A DNA stretch of 64,000 nucleotides. Origin: Eleusine coracana subsp. coracana. Lineage: Eukaryota; Streptophyta; Magnoliopsida; Poales; Poaceae. Shown one piece after another: positions 58,985 to 64,000 of this stretch. The stretch covers positions 13,899,501 through 13,963,500 of the forward strand of contig CM064427.1 in NCBI GenBank assembly GCA_032690845.1. Direction: 5' to 3'. The notes under the pieces were generated by a model. The model was not told where the DNA came from and did no database searches. It saw only the letters and a program-made list of their open reading frames with translations. The translations under genes were made by a program, and so were the position numbers. How positions within the stretch are numbered: the first letter of the stretch is position 1; every line of letters begins with the position of its first letter.

Positions 58985-60075
58985 TTACCCCACTAACTAG
59001 GTGGTGTGGAGGAGCATGCACTTACTTAGTGCTCCACGACTATTCCTAGCACTTCAAGAAATTCCTTGTGTATTAAGTGTCTTGCTATTATTAGTTCTCT
59101 TTCAGGATCATTCTTTTAGCTGGCGAGACCAAACAAACAGCAAGACGGTGTAAGCTCTTAGTCATAAAAATCCTACTCGGTACACACCATACTTCTCGCT
59201 AATTTACTTCAAAAGTAACAATGTCTTTCCTTTGATTCTCAAAGTCGCTAGCATATGTGACAAGTTTTTAAACGTCTCTTCAGACAGTTCCACCTAAAGA
59301 GAACACTTCTCTAGGGCCTCAGGGTTCTCTCTAACGCCACAACACAAGGCTAGAACGAGAATATCGCCATACCAGAGGTTTTTCCTAAATGGTCTCTAGT
59401 GTAAAAAACTTGTCTCACATGAAAACACTTAGATAACCGCAGGATTTTCAAAGACAGAACTACTTCATTTCCACAAACATAGCTTACATATGGTTTTTCT
59501 TTTCGAAAACCCCCAAGCATTTAAACATAAAATAAATTACCTTGCAGATGGTATGTTACATTGGAATTTCCCTCTCTATATTACAAGTGGACTACTACTA
59601 TTACTACTTGGTGGTGGAGGCAGAAGGTGCTCTAGAGGAATGTGCTCTGATCGCTGGGTGATGGGTGTTTGAAGCCCACGTCCTCCTTTTATAGTAGAGC
59701 GAGCGGTACTCCCTTCCTATTTATTTAGCATATGTAGCCTCTATCTTCATGTAGCAAGGACACCGGGTGTCATGTACAGTACGCTTCAATTGGCATTGTG
59801 ATTCTTTCATGATGATATTATCTTGCCTTTCCTTGCTAAGTCTCCGTGCATCTATTACATTTACGAAGCAACTCAAAATATTATCTTCCTTTCATGATAA
59901 TATTCTCTTGTCTTTTCTTGATAAGTCTTCGTGCATCTATTACATATACAAAACAACTCAAAATATTTATCTCGGCATATGGCATAGCCACGCCTACTGC
60001 CAATCACTATTCTTTTGATGTCTTTGTGAGCTTCTTCCTGCGATGCTTTGCGGTATGTTATTTGTGCTTAATGAT
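58985..60075 (-). promoter_or_regulatory. Pararetroviral leader and promoter, copy 3 (right arm of palindrome)
   Basis: Read on the - strand: upstream tandem (gttgcttcgtaaatgtaatagatgca pair, about 59840-59960), TATA box (tataaaagg, + 59685-59693), leader with the uninterrupted LTR target site, splice-donor-like ctgcaaggtaattt (about 59537-59550), conserved gttctc blocks, and the short ORF remnant (about 59250-59080). Closely similar to copy 1 (31330-32040) and to copy 2. Confidence 0.7.
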
Positions 60076-61037
60076 CATTTATGATTTGGTACCGAATGCT
60101 TGTCACGAGTAATATTTACTAGTCAAAGTAGTCAGGAACGAGATGTATGAAAACTTTATGTAACTTGTATATTTTTTACTGTAATAGTTACATGTGGGTA
60201 TATCAAAACCACCCCTAACTTATAAGTGGGTATTTCCAATCTTTTTGGTTTATTATTCCACGGATGATGGCAAATTATTGCACCAAACCGAAAAAATGGT
60301 TGCCTCCATATTGTTTTCCAAATTAATATCCAACTATTTCTAGAGTTGTGATCCAGCACACCCTTTCTCAACGGACCACGAATATCGAAGCAAGGGCAGT
60401 AATCAGTTAAGTAAATTATTAGTCGCCTATAGTTCGACCGTACCCGACCCAACCCAGTTCACGCCAACTGAATTCCAAAGTCAATCATATGGATCCATTG
60501 TCAAAAAAAAAAAAGTCAATCATGTGGATCATATTGCACCGCATGTGCTGTTACCGCCGGCAGCTCAATATTGCAACCGCATGGCTGCTGGTGGCGCCCA
60601 TTTACTGCTCGCTCCGACCAAATCAGGGATTAATTATCTATTTAATTAAATAAAATTATCGATTTAATTAATTTATCTCTTTGATTTATTTATTTTTTGC
60701 GAGGATTGATTTAATATCATTTTAGAAATTGATGTACCGGACCTCATCTGTTATGTCTATATTTTTTATCTGCTGGGCAAGAAAGTATATTGTCAACAGT
60801 AGCCCTCGCCAACACTTTGTGTCGTTGTCCAATTTAACTATCTAGCTACATTGCACGAGCTTCCTGGCCGTCCCTTCCTCACAACTTGTCACCAAAGTTA
60901 TGTCACATTTTGTGGCTACCAAGGTTCCATAACTGACCCATAAAATGTAGATACAGAGCATGGTCCTGCAGCCCATCAAGTTACAGCAAAAGCGCTTCGG
61001 CTGGATTAGGCTATAGGGTGCAATTGTACAGACCCAA
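60076..61037. other. Intergenic region upstream of the DMP gene
   Basis: No gene seen. It contains the presumed promoter and 5' UTR of the DMP gene. An A-run with a short duplicated flank (gtcaatcatatggatc and gtcaatcatgtggatc at about 60480 and 60514) may be a tiny slippage duplication. Confidence 0.4.
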
Positions 61038-61706
61038 ATGTTCGACGAGTCCACTCTCGATATGAAGCAGCTGACATCCACTGGCGGCGCAAGGCCACCG
61101 GGGCCATTGGTGGACAAGACACTCTCCAGTGCTTGCAACATCGTCAAGCTCCTGCCGACCGGCACGGTGCTAGCGTTCCACGCCCTGGCGCCATCGTTCA
61201 GCAACCACGGCGTGTGCGGCTCGGCAAGCCGGTACCTCACCCTTGCACTCATCGGCGTATGTGCGGCCTCCTGCGTGCTGCTCTCCTTCACCGACAGCCT
61301 GGTGGGCAAGGACGGCAAGCTCTACTACGGCTTGGCAACAATACGAGGCTTCTACCCTTTCAACTTCGATGGCACAGACAACGAAATAAAGGCCAAGTTC
61401 GGGGACCAGCCCAGGATGAAGGTCAGGGCGCTGGACGTCGTTCACGCGATCGTCTCGGCGGCTCTGTTCGTAGTCGTTGCTCTGGGCAACGCCGGCATTC
61501 AGAGCTGCCTATTCCCGGAAGTCAGCTCCGACGTTAGGCAGGCACTGACAAGCCTGCCCGTTGGGCTAGGGTTCATGTCCAGCGTGATCTTCATGATCTT
61601 CCCAACCACCAGGAAAAGCATTGGCTACACTGACCTGATGCCGCACCAACAGGAAGACGATGGGAAAGAAAAAACTAGTAGTGTCATGAGCACGTCGGCC
61701 GTATAA
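61038..61706 (+). CDS. DUF679 membrane protein (DMP family)
   Basis: Single intact exon, 222 aa, the usual length for the family. The core DUF679 motifs are present: DKTLSSACNIVKLLPTGTVL (residues 27-46), SFSNHGVC, LLSFTDSLVGKDGKLYYG (81-98), ATIRGFYPFN (100-109) and LPVGLGFMSSVIFMIFPTTR (173-192). Four hydrophobic segments at about 34-52, 67-84, 134-152 and 171-189 fit the four-helix DMP topology with cytosolic ends. DMP proteins act in endomembrane remodelling during senescence, and some members act in gamete fusion (loss gives haploid induction in maize and Arabidopsis). Which subgroup this one belongs to cannot be told here. The ATG at 61038 is the first in frame and gives the usual short acidic start. 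A polyadenylation-like AATAAA lies near 61760. Confidence 0.93.
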   Translation: MFDESTLDMKQLTSTGGARPPGPLVDKTLSSACNIVKLLPTGTVLAFHALAPSFSNHGVCGSASRYLTLALIGVCAASCVLLSFTDSLVGKDGKLYYGLATIRGFYPFNFDGTDNEIKAKFGDQPRMKVRALDVVHAIVSAALFVVVALGNAGIQSCLFPEVSSDVRQALTSLPVGLGFMSSVIFMIFPTTRKSIGYTDLMPHQQEDDGKEKTSSVMSTSAV

Positions 61707-61756
61707 TTCATAAGATGGAGGCCTGCTTATTGGCCACATGTTTTCCTTTAGCTTCT

Positions 61757-61764
61757 TCAAATAA
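61757..61764 (+). terminator. Polyadenylation signal candidate for the DMP gene
   Basis: The sequence cttcaaataaagac, about 55 bp after the stop codon, contains AATAAA, the canonical near-upstream polyadenylation element. Confidence 0.5.
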
Positions 61765-61959
61765 AGACGACAGCATCGAGAAATGATTGATTCGTAGTTG
61801 AAGCATGCAGCTCAGTATTTTAATAGTGTGTCTTTGCTTAGTGGACCATCATCTGCAGACTAATATTACGAATCAGGTTATGCTTATTACCGATATTTAT
61901 TTAGCATCAGTTGTCCCCTCTGTCTTATCATCGGTTTTCTAGTTACTATATCTGATAAA

Positions 61960-62380
61960 GGAAAAGTTCATTTTACTCCTCAAATAATTCACCATGTCAG
62001 TTTCACCCTCTAAACAAATTGTGGCTCGACCCCAACAATCTAAGTTATCGCAATGTACACCCCCTACTGTGAATTGATCTTTTGTTTCTTGGCATGATGA
62101 TAGGCGACAGAACAATTTATGTTAAAAAAACATATTATATTAATGTTATTTGAATATATATATATATATATATATATTGTTAATTAAGACTGAACTTTGA
62201 AAATAACAAAAAAATATCTTATAATATTTGACATATAAAATTGAAGAATCAAATTTAGCTTGTACGCAGAGAAACAAGAAAGCCAAACTTTGCTAAGGGG
62301 TGTGTTGCAACAAGTTAATTTGTTCGGCGGAGTAAACTGAGTCATAATTTTGTTTAGGGGGTGAAATGGACTGTTCCCTA
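61960..62380. mobile_element. Foldback/MITE-like element downstream of DMP
   Basis: The left arm (about 61968-62040: ggaaaagttcattttactcctc...cagtttcaccctctaaacaaatt) and right arm (about 62300-62378) are imperfect inverted copies. A TA microsatellite (62154-62177) lies near the centre. No target duplication established. Confidence 0.45.
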
Positions 62381-62810
62381 TAATAAATCATAAAAAATAA
62401 TGTATAACCCCCTATTAGGTGAAACCATTAAGTTCGTAAGTAAACAATGATTTTTGGAGTGTTTGATTTGCCTGCAATTACATCTTAGAACAAAATGGGA
62501 AGGAAATAGTCATAATTGTGTGTGATATTATTTCTATAGTTATATGACAAAAACTAGATTGTCATTATGGGGGACAATTTCAGTGCAAATAACAATTGAG
62601 TGTAATGGTGCAAATATTAAATACCGACTAGCAAAGGCACTTTTCTAGTAAACTCCCTATACAGTCACCCAATGTTGGAAACAATCCGTTCCTCTCCATC
62701 GCAGGCAGCCTCACCTGGCAATCCCATCGATTCATTCCCCCGCTCAGCCGCTCTCCCTAATAATCGTCACCTGAGATCCAAACTCATTCCATTTTCCTCT
62801 TCGATGTCTG

Positions 62811-64000
62811 TGTCACAGACCCGCCTTACCACGGAGGCGGTTCCGTTCCAGGATCTCCCTCAGGTGGCGACACGCGCTGTGGCGCCCAATAGTACAATAC
62901 ATGACAGAGAAAAATAATTATAACAAGAACATAGGTGGAGAAACAGAGTTACATAAATCCGAAGTTATATTACAAACCGGAGTTTTGACAGAAATAAAAT
63001 GCGGAAGCGAAATGTTCAACCTTGGTTCACAAATTCGATGGAGTAGCTAAGATACAATCGCCCTCTCACGGCGACACAACAGGGATCATCCGGCCATAAT
63101 AGGTGCCTTACCCAAGCATCTAATCCTCATCTTCCTTTGTGCACAGCACCCACTCGATGTTCCAACAGTCGGGACGCTGGCCCTCCCACTGGAACCTCCC
63201 TCCACAGTGGCATTCTCTGACCTGGTCATCTGAAAACCACATAGAGCTACGCCCTGAGTAACTAATTTACTCAGCAAGACTAACCCGTCAAAATGGCCAA
63301 CTACAGCCGACACCTAGACATGCAAAGGCTGGGGATAGGGTTTATATTGCCAGAAAGCCAGCCTAAGAGTGGATCCTTATTTTTCAAGTTTTAGCATCAA
63401 GTTGAGTTTTCATGCAGAAAAATAAATTTAGTTTGCACTAGAGCTATAACAATCATAGTTGCAATATAATCTTAATAATTTCAAACAGCAGTATTAAACC
63501 CACACCGCATCTTAATGGCTTCCGGCACTGTTCCGTAGCAGCGATCAAGTGGTACTCGTTACTGTGAGGGGCAACGACTCGAATCGATTTACATCCTGCA
63601 GGAGAAACCTGCTTGCACGACCCATACGCGCTTCCGGGAAGCCGTATGGAGCAACCTTTCGCTCACGGTACCGTAGGGTCTTCCGGGTCCAGACTCCCCC
63701 GAGAAGGGTCCCCCAACGCGATGCGCCCCGTGCTGCCATCCGTGGGTGGATTGCTCCCTTCTCTCAGCCCCAGTTCCACCAAAGAAGGGAGAAGGCTATC
63801 TTCAGACCAAACGGTAGTCGTAGCTACATCGGTTTACTAGGCCCATATTTCCAGCATGCAAGCAGTACGTTCAAACTTGATCCCATGGGCCGGACACGAG
63901 GCGTAGACTTAGGTGACTCGGACGGGGCTACCTCCTTGAAGACAAGGTGTCCTTCCCTTTCCACCTAGTTGCCCGTTCGGTCTTCATTATGATTCTATCC
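62811..64000 (-). mobile_element. LTR of the long-LTR family, 3' part, running off the window
   Basis: On + it starts TGTCACAGACCCGCCTTACCACGG, matching the inverse end of the 54480-58112 LTR (TGTAACAGAACCGCCTTACCACGG). Homology continues through ctcacggcga (63070), gccaactacagccgacacctagacatg (63296) and cgactcgaatcgatttacatcctgcag (63575) to the window edge. The - strand orientation is opposite to the other two copies. Whether it is solo or part of a full element cannot be seen. Confidence 0.75.

Noticed and set aside
1..64000. CRISPR arrays, bacterial operons, rRNA or canonical tRNA genes
   Set aside because: No regularly spaced repeats of CRISPR type, no ribosome-binding-site-led gene strings and no cloverleaf tRNA were seen. 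The tRNA-like pieces belong to SINEs and CACTA elements.

Overview
This window is plant nuclear DNA, almost certainly from a grass. The reasons are a spliced AGL17-type MADS-box gene, a DMP (DUF679) gene, and dense nested transposons of types common in grasses: a Sirevirus-like Copia element, CACTA, Tourist and Stowaway MITEs, SINEs, an L1-type LINE and long-LTR elements. I see no rRNA, tRNA or CRISPR. Most long GC-rich ORFs lie inside LTRs and are not genes.

Three intact-looking host genes are supported. (1) A MIKC-type MADS-box gene on the + strand has eight coding exons between 12178 and 21737 and encodes 234 aa. All joins are GT-AG and in phase. Intron 1 (7.0 kb) holds an antisense LINE and a foldback element; intron 3 holds a SINE with a perfect 17-bp target duplication. 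(2) A two-exon A1-type aspartyl-protease-like gene on the - strand (48900 to 47353, 487 aa) has both catalytic motifs altered. (3) A single-exon DMP membrane protein gene lies on the + strand (61038-61706).

Layout. 1-3711: degraded 3' end of a Sirevirus-like retrotransposon with its 3' LTR. 3712-12000: intergenic, with two SINE-like copies and MITE-like pieces. 12178-21737: MADS gene. 22491-23309: complete non-autonomous CACTA element with GGC target duplication. 23723-27398: second CACTA-like element, truncated at its right end. 27400-32240: endogenous pararetrovirus (Caulimoviridae) on the - strand, with promoter/leader, a coiled-coil ORF, movement protein and coat protein but no polymerase. 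32298-33639: deleted Copia element. 34165-34362: fragment copied from the aspartyl protease gene. 35032-39311: long LTR-like block. 44549-46387: complete short LTR element with TTATC target duplications. 47353-48900: aspartyl-protease-like gene. 50411-52213: direct duplication, one copy carrying a Tourist MITE and the other the matching empty site. 53050-60075: a second pararetrovirus locus forming a large palindrome, its left arm split by a 3.6-kb solo LTR (54480-58112). 61038-61706: DMP gene. 62811-64000: another LTR of the long family, on the - strand and running off the window.

The most unusual content is the pararetrovirus material. Three copies of the leader region are present. The coding part combines a badnavirus/tungrovirus-like movement protein in its own ORF with a coat protein carrying two badnavirus-pattern cysteine motifs. 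The inverted leader copies could give hairpin RNA if transcribed.
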